DNA from: Streptomyces sp. TRM70350
GTDB taxonomy: Bacteria > Actinomycetota > Actinomycetes > Streptomycetales > Streptomycetaceae
DNA: 64,000 bases
Direction of reading: 5' to 3'
NCBI RefSeq assembly: GCF_019219825.1
Contig: NZ_JAHUXH010000007.1
Location: 248,001-312,000, forward strand
The notes under the pieces are model-generated. The model saw only the letters and a program-made list of their open reading frames with translations. It was not told where the DNA came from and ran no database searches. Within the stretch, counting starts at the first letter, position 1; each line of letters begins with the position of its first letter. Made by a program: the position numbers and the translations under genes. This document shows positions 26,258 to 34,283 of the stretch, piece after piece.

Positions 26258-26277
26258 TACCCACTTTTTTGTGGGTA
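26258..26277. promoter_or_regulatory. Inverted repeat with T6 centre
   Basis: TACCCAC (26258-26264) and GTGGGTA (26271-26277) flank six T residues. The shape resembles HxlR-family operators, and an HxlR relic lies 43 bases away. It could equally be a weak hairpin. Confidence 0.35.
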
Positions 26278-26319
26278 CTTGGCACCACGCACCCCCGGCG
26301 AGAGGCTGATCGCAGGTGG

Positions 26320-26424
26320 TCAGGCGGCCGACGACGTCACGGTGAGCGGCTCCAGACGGCGGCGGCCCCAGTGGGAGAGGGGGGTCAGTGCCTCGGAGAG
26401 TTCGCGGCCGAAGTCGGTCAGGGG
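26320..26424 (-). pseudogene. HxlR family regulator, C-terminal fragment
   Basis: Minus-strand translation reads LTDFGRELSEALTPLSHWG and then RRRLEPLTVTSSAA before TGA, the final helix of an HxlR-type regulator. Everything upstream of LTDFG is replaced by an IS200/IS605-like right end beginning at about 26425. The gene was therefore cut by insertion. Confidence 0.6.
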
Positions 26425-26518
26425 TTGAAGTTCTCCCCTCCCTTCGCAAGCTCAGGAAGGGGATTCCCGTCTACCTCTCGGCGACAGGCTTGACGGTCTT
26501 AGCCCGGTTCTAGCCGCC
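26425..26518 (-). mobile_element. Right-end relic of an IS200/IS605-type (TnpB-associated) element
   Basis: On the minus strand this stretch contains GAGGTAGACGGGAATCCCC followed by a CCCCTTCC...GGGAGGGG hairpin and then AACTTCAAC. I recall this as the conserved right end of Streptomyces tnpB elements, where it also forms the end of the reRNA/omega-RNA scaffold. No tnpB or tnpA coding sequence remains. It separates two truncated genes, HAD-like and HxlR. Confidence 0.5.
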
Positions 26519-26740
26519 CTACGACCGCGCCTGCGCCATGACCTCGTTCGCCTCGTCCCGCCAGGTGGTGGCCCACACCAACTCGCAGCCCAGCGCCAGC
26601 AGTCGGGGGCCCAGGGCCGGATCGACCCTGGTCAGCAACGGGTGCGTGGCGCCCCGCTCGAAGGGCGTCTCGTACGCCGGATACGGATCCACCGACCCGA
26701 ACGGGAGCAGTGTCCCGTCGATATCCAGGAACAGGAGCAT
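26519..26740 (-). pseudogene. HAD-like hydrolase, 3'-truncated
   Basis: A 73-residue frame starting MLLFLDIDGTLLPFG, the HAD motif I (DxDGT), and reaching ELVWATTWRDEANEVM. It then ends in QARS at the junction with the IS relic. Intact relatives are about 160-190 residues with further HAD motifs, so the rest was deleted. ATG at 26740 looks intact. Confidence 0.65.
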
Positions 26741-26955
26741 CCCGCCTAGGCTACTGTGGCCCGCATGACTGCCGGGTTAGCGGCCAAGTGCCGCCAGCGA
26801 GTTGGGTGCCCGGCCTCTGAATGAGGCTGTGGCGGGCCCGGGGCCCGCCGATCTCTCTCCGCGCGTTTGCGCGTTCGTTCACGACCACCAGTGACGATCA
26901 CCGCCCGAGCGGCCAGAGCCGTCAGAGCGGCCAGAGAGAGAAGAGAACCACGAGC

Positions 26956-27813
26956 ATGCCCAACGACGTCATCAGCACCTTCAACCAACAGATCATCGAG
27001 GAGTTCCGCGCCAACCGAGGCCGCGTCGGCGGCCCCTTCGAGGGCGCCCGGCTCATCCTCCTCACCACCACCGGCGCCCGCTCGGGCGCCGAGCACACCA
27101 CCCCCGTCGCCTACCTCCCCGACGGCGCCGAGCGCATCCTGGTCATCGCCTCCGCGGGCGGCGCCCCCAGGCACCCGGCCTGGTACCACAACCTCCTCGC
27201 GCATCCCGAGGTCACCGTGGAGAGCGGCGCGTTCACCTACCGGGCGCGGGCCGTGGTGCTGGAGGGCGAGGAGCGCGACCAGGCCTTCGCACGGGCCGTC
27301 GAGACGGACGCGGGCTGGGCGGCGTACCAGGAGAAGGCGGGGCGGGTGATACCGGTCGTGGCGCTGTACAGCATCGCGGGCGACGGCCCCGGGGACATCA
27401 ACGCGGGTTCCATGGGCGAAGCGATCAAGGTTGTTCATGATGCTTTCCGGCGTGAACTCGCGCTCATCCGGCAGGAGATGGACAAAGCGACGCAAGGCGG
27501 CGGCTCCCTCGCCGCTCAGCTGCGCGTCAACTGCCTCACCTTCTGCCACGGCCTGCACAACCACCACACCGGCGAGGGCCTCGGCCTGTTCCCCTTCCTC
27601 GCCGACCGCCACCCCACGGCCGCCCCCGCCCTCGAACGCCTCCGCGAGGAGCACGACCGCATCGCCGCCCTGGTCGAGGACCTGCGCGCGGCGATCGCGA
27701 CGGAGGACCCGGCCACCGCCCGCACCGAGGTCGAGCGCCTCACCGCGGAGCTGGAGGCGCATCTGACGTACGAGGAGGAGCAGTTGATCCCGCTGCTCGA
27801 CGCCGCTACCTGA
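26956..27813 (+). CDS. Deazaflavin-type nitroreductase fused to a hemerythrin domain
   Basis: A 285-residue fusion. Residues 10-135 match the Ddn-like (DUF385) F420-dependent nitroreductase/quinone reductase fold: RLILLTTTGARSGAEHTTPV and PAWYHNLLAHPEVTVE (shown by TTTGARSG and WYHNLLAHPEV). Residues 150-285 form a hemerythrin HHE di-iron domain with HGLHNHHTGEGLGLFPFL, EEHDRIA and LEAHLTYEEEQLIP ligands. It probably couples reduction to O2 or NO sensing. ATG at 26956 follows AGAGAAGAGAA. The fusion is known in Streptomyces. Confidence 0.88.
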   Translation: MPNDVISTFNQQIIEEFRANRGRVGGPFEGARLILLTTTGARSGAEHTTPVAYLPDGAERILVIASAGGAPRHPAWYHNLLAHPEVTVESGAFTYRARAVVLEGEERDQAFARAVETDAGWAAYQEKAGRVIPVVALYSIAGDGPGDINAGSMGEAIKVVHDAFRRELALIRQEMDKATQGGGSLAAQLRVNCLTFCHGLHNHHTGEGLGLFPFLADRHPTAAPALERLREEHDRIAALVEDLRAAIATEDPATARTEVERLTAELEAHLTYEEEQLIPLLDAAT

Positions 27814-27846
27814 CATCACCCCCTGGGGCACGCGCGCGTGCGCCCG

Positions 27847-29889
27847 TCAGAACGGCAGCACACGCGCGTGCACCACCTCCAGCCGCGACACCGCCCGCGT
27901 CACCACCACATACAGCCGGTGCAGCCCCCGCCCCTCCGCCCGCTCCCCCGCCACGATCGCCGCGGGCTCGACGGCGACGACATGGTCGTACTCCAGCCCC
28001 TTGACGACACTCGCCGGCACCACCGTCACCCGCGCGCCGATCTCCTCCGGCCCGGCCGCCCCGATCCCGGCCACCGTGAGCACCTCCCGCACCCACCCGG
28101 CGTCCGCGTCCGCCGCGACGACCCCCACCGACCCCTCCCGCCCCAGCGCGTCCCGCACGGCCGCCACGACCGCCCCGCGCAGGTCACCCGCGGCCTCCCG
28201 TATCCGCAGCTCCCCGTCCGCGCGCAGCGAGCGTGTCTCCGGTACGTCCACGTCCAGCCGCCGCAGCAGCCGGTTCGCGAGCCCGGCCACCACCGCCGGT
28301 ACCCGGAACCCGGTCGTCAGCGGCACCACCACCGCGTCCGGCTTCCCCAGATGCCGCAGTGGTACGTCCCACCCGCGCGCCGCCCACGGCGTGGTGCCCT
28401 GCGCGAGGTCGCCGAGGACGGTCAGCGAGCCGAAGGACGAGCGGCGGGCGATGGCGCGGCACTCCATCGGGGAGAGGTCCTGTGCCTCGTCGACGACGAC
28501 ATGGCCGTACCCCTCGGGGTGTGCGAGGAGCCCGGCCACCTCGTCGAGGAGGACGAGGTCGGCGGCCGACCAGCGCGCCGACTTCCACGACCGCGGCGGC
28601 CTCGCCCACAGCAGCGCCTTCTGCTCGTCGCCGTCGAGCACCCCGTCGGCGGCCCGGGCCAACGCCTCCGGGTCGGTGAGCAGTTCGGCGACGACCTCCT
28701 CCGGCCGCACGCGCGGCCACACGGCGTCGAGGTACGCCCCGATCGTTCGTGATCGTTCGATCTTCCGCACCCAGGCGTTCGTACGGGGACCGCCGCGTCG
28801 CTCGGCCCGCGCCCGCACACACGCCACCACGCGCGCCCGAAGCCGCTCCCTGCCGACCTCGTACGGCGGCTCCTCGCCCCGCACGCCACCCACGATCGCC
28901 CGCAGTTCGTCGGCGGCGACCCGCCACCGGTACGAGCCGTCCGGTACGGCAAGACCGTCGTCGCCGTCGACCCGCACGCGCGCGTACAGCGCGCGTCGCA
29001 GCACCTCGGCCATGCGCACGTCGTGTTTCACGACGGCCGTGCTCAGGTCGTCGGCGCCGGTGACCGGGTGCCGCGCGATCTCCTCGGCGAGGGTCGACTG
29101 CCGTACGCCGGTCTCCCCCAGGGCCGGGAGGACCTCCGAGACGTACGACAGGAAGGTGCGGTTGGGGCCGAGGATCAGCAGGCCGCCGCGCCGGATGCGC
29201 TGGGGGTGGGTGTAGAGCAGGTAGGCGGCGCGGTGCAGGCCGACGGCGGTCTTGCCGGTGCCGGGAGCGCCCTGCACGCACACGGAGAGGCCCAGGTCAC
29301 CTCGTACGAGATCGTCCTGCTCGGGCTGGATGGTCGCGGCGATGTCCCGCATGGGGCCGACGCGGGGCCGTTCGATCTCCCGGGCGACGATGGCACTGGC
29401 CGGGGCCTCGCCGCGGCCGAGGTGCTCGTCCTCCAGGGAGGTGAGGTCGGCGGAGTCGCCCCGGCTGCCGGGCGCCCAGCCGAAGCGGCGGCGGACGGCG
29501 ACGCCCTGGGGGTCGCGGGCGCTCGCCTGGTAGAAGGCGCGGGAGACGGGGGCGCGCCAGTCGACGACCAGGGGTGGGGCGGCGGGGTGCTCGGTGATGC
29601 GCAGCCGACCGATGTGCAGCGGCTGCCGATCGGGCTCCGGGCGCCGGTCGTCGCCGCGTCCGTCGAAGTCCAGCCGGCCGAAGAACAACGGCCCCTCGGG
29701 CAGTTCCCGCAGTTCCTTTGCCCGGCTGCGCAGCCGGTGACCGAGGACTTCGGCGTCGGCGCCGGACGCGGAGACGTCCTCGCCGGTGACGACGTGGCCG
29801 TGGGCGCCGTCGATCATGGCGGCGAGGGTGGCGCGGCAGGTGTCGTGGTGGGCGCGTTCCTGGTGGAGGGCGTGGTCGAGTGCCGTCAT
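27847..29889 (-). CDS. helR: HelR-type RNA polymerase-recycling ATPase (UvrD/HelD-like)
   Basis: A 680-residue superfamily 1 helicase-like ATPase. Walker A is GAPGTGKTAVGLH (about 206) and Walker B VVVDEAQDLSP (about 463); SF1 motifs include FRVPAVV and the C-terminal VVTRAVSRLEV. The N-terminal coiled region matches HelD/HelR, which remove stalled RNA polymerase. HelR of S. venezuelae gives rifamycin tolerance. No rifamycin-associated element was recognised upstream. The ATG at 29889 lies inside a perfect 10-base inverted repeat. HelR rather than generic HelD is inferred from length and genus. Confidence 0.8.
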   Translation of the reverse strand: MTALDHALHQERAHHDTCRATLAAMIDGAHGHVVTGEDVSASGADAEVLGHRLRSRAKELRELPEGPLFFGRLDFDGRGDDRRPEPDRQPLHIGRLRITEHPAAPPLVVDWRAPVSRAFYQASARDPQGVAVRRRFGWAPGSRGDSADLTSLEDEHLGRGEAPASAIVAREIERPRVGPMRDIAATIQPEQDDLVRGDLGLSVCVQGAPGTGKTAVGLHRAAYLLYTHPQRIRRGGLLILGPNRTFLSYVSEVLPALGETGVRQSTLAEEIARHPVTGADDLSTAVVKHDVRMAEVLRRALYARVRVDGDDGLAVPDGSYRWRVAADELRAIVGGVRGEEPPYEVGRERLRARVVACVRARAERRGGPRTNAWVRKIERSRTIGAYLDAVWPRVRPEEVVAELLTDPEALARAADGVLDGDEQKALLWARPPRSWKSARWSAADLVLLDEVAGLLAHPEGYGHVVVDEAQDLSPMECRAIARRSSFGSLTVLGDLAQGTTPWAARGWDVPLRHLGKPDAVVVPLTTGFRVPAVVAGLANRLLRRLDVDVPETRSLRADGELRIREAAGDLRGAVVAAVRDALGREGSVGVVAADADAGWVREVLTVAGIGAAGPEEIGARVTVVPASVVKGLEYDHVVAVEPAAIVAGERAEGRGLHRLYVVVTRAVSRLEVVHARVLPF

Positions 29890-29912
29890 TCCGGCGAGCG
29901 TACCGGAATGAC
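29885..29912. promoter_or_regulatory. Perfect inverted repeat covering the helR start codon
   Basis: GTCATTCCGG (29885-29894) is repeated inverted as CCGGAATGAC (29903-29912) around an eight-base loop. On the helR strand the second arm contains the ATG. In RNA the hairpin would hide the start; in DNA it could bind a regulator. Confidence 0.6.
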
Positions 29913-29945
29913 GTAACCGAGTTAAATCTTTTATCGAGTTGCGAA

Positions 29946-29990
29946 ACTCTTCAGTCGCCAGACTCTTCAGTCGCGCGACCCTTCAGCCAC
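29946..29990. repeat. 16-base direct repeat at the 3' end of the TetR gene
   Basis: ACTCTTCAGTCGC occurs at 29946 and 29962 and, altered, at 29978. The TetR stop codon lies in the third unit. Confidence 0.75.
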
Positions 29991-30612
29991 GCGCCCCTTC
30001 GGGCGTCGCAAGCCACGGCAACCCGGCCGCCAGCAGCCCGAACGCCCGCTCCGCCGCCGCGACGGCATCCCCCCGCACCGCCACGGCCCGCTCCCCCGCC
30101 GCCATCCGCCGCCAGTTCTCCCGCGCGAGCACCCGCTGCACGGCGACGATCTGCCCGGCGGCGAGCCGGGCGTCGAGATGGCCGCCGAGGGCCTCGGCCA
30201 GGGCGTCCTCCGAGCGCTCCAGGTACGGGTACAGGCGCGCGACCAGGGCCGGCGTCCCGTACAGCAGCGAGTGGAAGGCGAGCACGTCCGGCTCGTCGTT
30301 CAGCCCGGTGATCGGGTCGAACCGCTCCAGCCCGTCCAGAAAGTGCTGCCGCAGCGCGACGAGCGGCGCCCCGGCCGCCGCGGCGACCACCCGCGCCGCC
30401 TCCCCCTCGTGCTCGGCGATGCGGTGCAGGACGAGGTCCTCCTTGGCCGGGAAGTACCGGAACAGGGTCGGCTTGGAGATCTCGGCCGCCGCGGCGATCT
30501 CGGCGACGGACACCGCGTCGAACCCCTTCTCCAGGAACAGCCCGATCGCGAGGTCCGACACCACCTGGTACATCCGCTGCTTCTTGCGTTCCCGCAGCCC
30601 GAGCTCCGCCAT
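29983..30612 (-). CDS. TetR family transcriptional regulator
   Basis: A 209-residue regulator. Residues 6-60 form the TetR helix-turn-helix: GLRERKKQRMYQVVSDLAI, GFDAVSVAEIAAAAEISKPTLFRYFPAKEDL (core VAEIAAAAEISKPTLFRYF). The C-terminal ligand-binding part (about 75-205) is helical and unassigned. ATG at 30612 matches the family start MAELGLRERKKQ. It is followed by helR and preceded by the APH-type kinase gene on the same strand. Control of either neighbour is possible but not shown. Confidence 0.9.
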   Translation of the reverse strand: MAELGLRERKKQRMYQVVSDLAIGLFLEKGFDAVSVAEIAAAAEISKPTLFRYFPAKEDLVLHRIAEHEGEAARVVAAAAGAPLVALRQHFLDGLERFDPITGLNDEPDVLAFHSLLYGTPALVARLYPYLERSEDALAEALGGHLDARLAAGQIVAVQRVLARENWRRMAAGERAVAVRGDAVAAAERAFGLLAAGLPWLATPEGARG

Positions 30613-30621
30613 GGGTCGAGC

Positions 30622-32820
30622 CTACGGGCCGGTCCCCGGGCGTCGGCGTCGTCCGGGGCCCGCCAGGGCACTCACGAGAAGGGGGTTGGCTTTCGGCAGC
30701 CCGAGCGAACCCGTTGCCGCCTCCAGGGTCATCGCGTACGAGTCCACCGCACGGCGGACGTTCGGGGCGTCCAGGCTCGCGCCGGTCACCAGGCGGTCCA
30801 GATCCACGTACGCCGACCGCACGATCTCGATCCACCGGTAGACCCGCCAGTCCTTGCGCCAGTCACGGGTGTACTGCGAGGGCAGGCGGCGCTCCCAGCG
30901 GCGGAACATGCGGTCCCGGATCTCCGGACGGGTGCGGGTGAGATGCATGTGCCGGACCAGGTCGTACAGCGGGTCGCCGACCAGCGCCATCTCCCAGTCG
31001 ATGATCGTCAGCGCCAGCCCGTCGGGCCGGCGTACGAGATTCCACGGGTTCAGGTCCCCGTGCAGCAGCGCGGGCTCCCGGGGCGTCACTTGGTTGCGGG
31101 CGAGGATCTCGCGGAGGCGGGAGGCCTCGGGCAGGCCCAGCTCCCTGGCGAGCCGGCGCAACTCCTTCGGCAGGTCGCGCACCAGCGCGACGAGCGACTC
31201 GCACAGCCAGGAGTGGAACGCTCCCTCACCGGCCAGCGGGTCGACCCGCTTGTAGTCCACCCGGGTCAGCTCGCAGAGCTGGTCGACGAGCCCGTCCGCC
31301 TCGTGCGGCAGCAGGCCGTGCTCCGGGTGCCGGGGCGGCTCGTCGATGCCGTGCGAACCGACGTAGGTGTGGATGGTGAAGCGTTCTCCTTGGTGGTCCC
31401 GGCCGAGCGCGAGGGCCCTCGGGGCCGCCACCTGGACCCGCGACTCCTCGATGGCCCGCAGCACGGCGTGCTCGCTGAGGTAGCGGGGCTCCCGCGGGCA
31501 CACGTTCGCCACCTTGCGGCGCACCACGACGGGGAAGTCGACGCCGTCCACCAGGACCACGGAGTTGAGGTGCGCGGTGCCCTTGAACACCCGCCCGGCC
31601 GGCGCCGCGCCCTCCTCGCGCAGGGCCTCCGCCACCGCCTCGCGAGGGAAGTCGGCTCGCTCCGGCACCCGCTCGTCCGGCTCCCAGCGGAAGGCCTTCG
31701 GCACCCGTCCCCGGCCGCGGCGGGAGGCGCGCCACCGGTAGAGGACGGACTCGATCTCACCGACGCCCGGCAGGTTGGTGAGCCGCAGCGGTTCGGCAGC
31801 CGCCGTCAGGGCCCGGTGCACCGCCGCGGTCGCATCGTCCAGGCTCTTCTGGTCGAACGAGTCTTCGAGCCCGTTCACGGCACGCATCACGTCCGGGTAG
31901 ACGGACTGCGCGCGTTCGAAGTCGACGTAGTGGCGCAGGTCCTTGGCCAGGCCGTTGACGGCCGCCGGGCGGACCGCCCCCATGGCCGCGGCCCACGCGT
32001 CGATCACCTCGTCCCACTGGAAGGCCGGGTACCGCATGCGCACGAGATGGGTCGCGAGGTCGTGCAGGGGGTCGCCGTAGCTGGCCAGCTCCCAGTCGAC
32101 GCAGATGAGCGGCGGGTCCCCGTCGTACGACACGATCAGGTTGTCACGGTGGAGGTCCGCGTGGAGCAGGCTGTAGGGCCGCCGCGCCATGGCCGGCACC
32201 CGCTCGCCCAGCCGGATCAGGGCGTCCTCCGGGATGCCGAGGGCCTTGAACAGCCCACCGAAGGCAGTCCAATTGGGCTGCCTGATCTGCCGGTCCGCGA
32301 GGTGGACGAGGGTCTGCAGGAAGGCCTGGCTGTCCGTGTCGTTGCCGGGCCAGTGCCCCGGCAACGGCGGCAGCGCGCCGCGCCGCACCTGAGCGGTCTG
32401 CGCGACCAGCCGCGCCAGCTCTCTTATGAGCAGCGCGTCGACAGGCTTGTCGTTTCCGCAGACGCTGGAGAGCGGCACGCCCTCCACAAAGCTGTGGATC
32501 GCGAAGCCCTCCCCCCGGGCCAGGCACTCCGGCACATGCGGCAGAACCCCTCGGATGGCGCCGAGAATCTGCGCCTCGTCCTGCCAGGTCCTGATCACCA
32601 CCGGCAGCGCGTCGCGGCGCCGGACGCGTACCGTCACGGGCGTGCCGGCCTCGCGGTCCAGCAGCGCCGCCAGCTTCTCCGGCAACGGCACCAGGTAGTT
32701 GCGGTTGTGGTGCCCGCTGATCATCTGCCCGTGCGCCTCGGCGTACGCCAGGAGCTCCGTGACGGCGGCGTCGGGTGAGCGCTCCCCCTGCGCGGTACGA
32801 GGATGAGGAGGTGCGCCCAC
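30622..32820 (-). CDS. Double-domain aminoglycoside phosphotransferase-like kinase
   Basis: A 732-residue protein with two complete APH-type kinase folds. The first has HADLHRDN (about 223) and ICVDWELASYGDP; the second has HGDLNPWN (about 585) and IIDWEMALVGDP. Both keep the catalytic Asp, Asn and DxD-like metal residues, so both may be active. The substrate is unknown; family members phosphorylate antibiotics, sugars or choline. GTG at 32820 has GGAG eight bases upstream. Its end lies ten bases from the TetR start. Confidence 0.82.
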   Translation of the reverse strand: MGAPPHPRTAQGERSPDAAVTELLAYAEAHGQMISGHHNRNYLVPLPEKLAALLDREAGTPVTVRVRRRDALPVVIRTWQDEAQILGAIRGVLPHVPECLARGEGFAIHSFVEGVPLSSVCGNDKPVDALLIRELARLVAQTAQVRRGALPPLPGHWPGNDTDSQAFLQTLVHLADRQIRQPNWTAFGGLFKALGIPEDALIRLGERVPAMARRPYSLLHADLHRDNLIVSYDGDPPLICVDWELASYGDPLHDLATHLVRMRYPAFQWDEVIDAWAAAMGAVRPAAVNGLAKDLRHYVDFERAQSVYPDVMRAVNGLEDSFDQKSLDDATAAVHRALTAAAEPLRLTNLPGVGEIESVLYRWRASRRGRGRVPKAFRWEPDERVPERADFPREAVAEALREEGAAPAGRVFKGTAHLNSVVLVDGVDFPVVVRRKVANVCPREPRYLSEHAVLRAIEESRVQVAAPRALALGRDHQGERFTIHTYVGSHGIDEPPRHPEHGLLPHEADGLVDQLCELTRVDYKRVDPLAGEGAFHSWLCESLVALVRDLPKELRRLARELGLPEASRLREILARNQVTPREPALLHGDLNPWNLVRRPDGLALTIIDWEMALVGDPLYDLVRHMHLTRTRPEIRDRMFRRWERRLPSQYTRDWRKDWRVYRWIEIVRSAYVDLDRLVTGASLDAPNVRRAVDSYAMTLEAATGSLGLPKANPLLVSALAGPGRRRRPGTGP

Positions 32821-33030
32821 TGGCCGCTCCGGGGATCGTTCACAGGATGGACGGGTACGGCAAACGCTAGAGGTCGGCTGACATCCGTACGACCTGGGCC
32901 ACGGGTCGAGTGGTCACAACGGGTGGTGTGCCGCTCGTCTGCGGGAGGCCGTTCCGGCGGGCGGGTTCGCCCTGCCCTACGGATGCACGGGAGCGATTGC
33001 TCATACGGTGCGGGCATGCTAGCGCACCGC

Positions 33031-33915
33031 TCAGCTCTCCTCGGTGAGGAGGTCCCACACCGAGTCGAACCACGCCTGCATGCTGCCCACGAACACTGAT
33101 CCCGGCGAGTCCGGAGCCGCGTCCTTCACGTGGTGGGTCAGCGTGGCGCCGAGGCCGAGGACGTCCAGGGCGGTGACCTTCTGACCGTCCCCCAGGTCCA
33201 GCTGACGCTCTTTCACCTCGTACGGGCCGTGCAGTGCCTCGGAGCCGTTGAAGAGATACAGCTTGAACGCCGGCGTCAGGGGTACGTGGCGGATCTGCAC
33301 GTCGACGGACGGCACCAGCCCCTCCGTACTCAGCTCCGCCAGCACGCCCTGCAGTGACGCGGTGTGCTGCTCCGTGATGGAGTTCAGGCGTGCCCGCATG
33401 CGTGGGTCGTCCTTGTCGCCCTTGACCCGCGGATAGGGCAGCGGCAGCGTCCTGGAGGGCAGGAGCATACGCAGGGCGATGCGCTGGGGGGCGATGAAGC
33501 CGCCGCGGATCCGCTCCGCCTGCAGCCGGATGTGCGCGTCCAGGGTCTCGGACGTCAAGGTGTAGACGTCCATCGACACCTGCGGCTGTTCGAAGGCCTC
33601 GCTGATGAGCGGGCCGAGTGTGACGCCCCGGCGCGACCTGGTCGCCCTGGCCGTCGAGGACTGTATGCGCTGGGTCTTCACGACCCGCGACCCGCTGCCC
33701 TGCTTGGACTCGATCCAGCCCTCGTCGGCGAGATCCCGCAGGGCCCGCTGGACGGTGTCCCGCGAGACCCCGAACTCGTCCGCGAGGTTGCGCTGCGAGG
33801 GCAGGAAGGAGCGCAGGGGGTACGTCCCGTCGGTCATCCGGGCCCGCAGTTCGTCGGAGACCCGCTGGAACTCCCTGCCACCGCCGTCGCCCGCTCGGGG
33901 CTGCCGAACGCTCAC
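33031..33915 (-). CDS. GntR family regulator, DevA-like paralogue
   Basis: A 294-residue regulator. The winged helix (about 17-80) reads FQRVSDELRARMTDGTYPL, LPSQRNLADEFGVSRDTVQRALRDLADEGWIES (core LADEFGVSRDTVQRALRDL). The long C-terminal domain shares MRMLLPSRTLPLPYP-, VPLTPAFKLYLFNGSEAL- and WFDSVWDLL-like segments with the two GntR genes at 35-37 kb, so all three are paralogues. GTG at 33915 appears leaderless, with TACGGT at 33922-33927 six bases before it. A 62-residue membrane protein is divergent. Confidence 0.85.
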   Translation of the reverse strand: MSVRQPRAGDGGGREFQRVSDELRARMTDGTYPLRSFLPSQRNLADEFGVSRDTVQRALRDLADEGWIESKQGSGSRVVKTQRIQSSTARATRSRRGVTLGPLISEAFEQPQVSMDVYTLTSETLDAHIRLQAERIRGGFIAPQRIALRMLLPSRTLPLPYPRVKGDKDDPRMRARLNSITEQHTASLQGVLAELSTEGLVPSVDVQIRHVPLTPAFKLYLFNGSEALHGPYEVKERQLDLGDGQKVTALDVLGLGATLTHHVKDAAPDSPGSVFVGSMQAWFDSVWDLLTEES

Positions 33916-34036
33916 GACCCGACCGTACCGCCTGCCGCATTCCGTCCACCAGCCCACCAATTTCGGTCAACTGGTCGGGTGGAGCGGGGGGTTGGTTAAG
34001 CGATCAGGCGGGGCGGGGAGACCCTCACCAAGCAAC

Positions 34037-34052
34037 CAGTCCAATTGGACTG
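34037..34052. promoter_or_regulatory. Perfect 16-base palindrome between the GntR gene and the small membrane gene
   Basis: CAGTCCAATTGGACTG is its own complement. It lies about 43 bases before the membrane-protein start, a likely GntR operator. Confidence 0.6.
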
Positions 34053-34094
34053 CCAGTTGATCGATTCACTGGAAGCGGATGGGAGGTGGATGGG

Positions 34095-34283
34095 GTGTGG
34101 ATGCTTCTGTTCCAGACACTGCGGGGACTCCTGGAAGTCGGCGTCGGTCTGCTGGCACAGGCACGGCTCGGCGTGGTGGGTGTGGCGCTCCTGTTCGTGA
34201 TCGGCGTGGGCATACGCGCGCGCCACAGCGGACTGGCCGTGGGGGCCGTCGTGGTGCTGGCACTGCTGATGACTCAGGCCTGA
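34095..34283 (+). CDS. 62-residue two-helix membrane protein (dev locus)
   Basis: A 62-residue hydrophobic protein with two membrane helices (about 10-20/24-40 and 46-60) split by a basic RARHSG turn. GTG at 34095 has GGGAGG eight bases upstream; ATG at 34101 is an alternative. The C-terminal half, GVVGVALLFVIGVGIRAR then GAVVVLALLMT, parallels the gene at 36077. Each of the two is divergent from a DevA-like GntR gene, so the pairs seem to be duplicated units. Its end overlaps devB by 10 bases. Function unknown. Confidence 0.75.
   Translation: MWMLLFQTLRGLLEVGVGLLAQARLGVVGVALLFVIGVGIRARHSGLAVGAVVVLALLMTQA

Noticed and set aside
29913..29980. Rifamycin-associated element upstream of helR
   Set aside because: I looked for the conserved element and found no convincing match.
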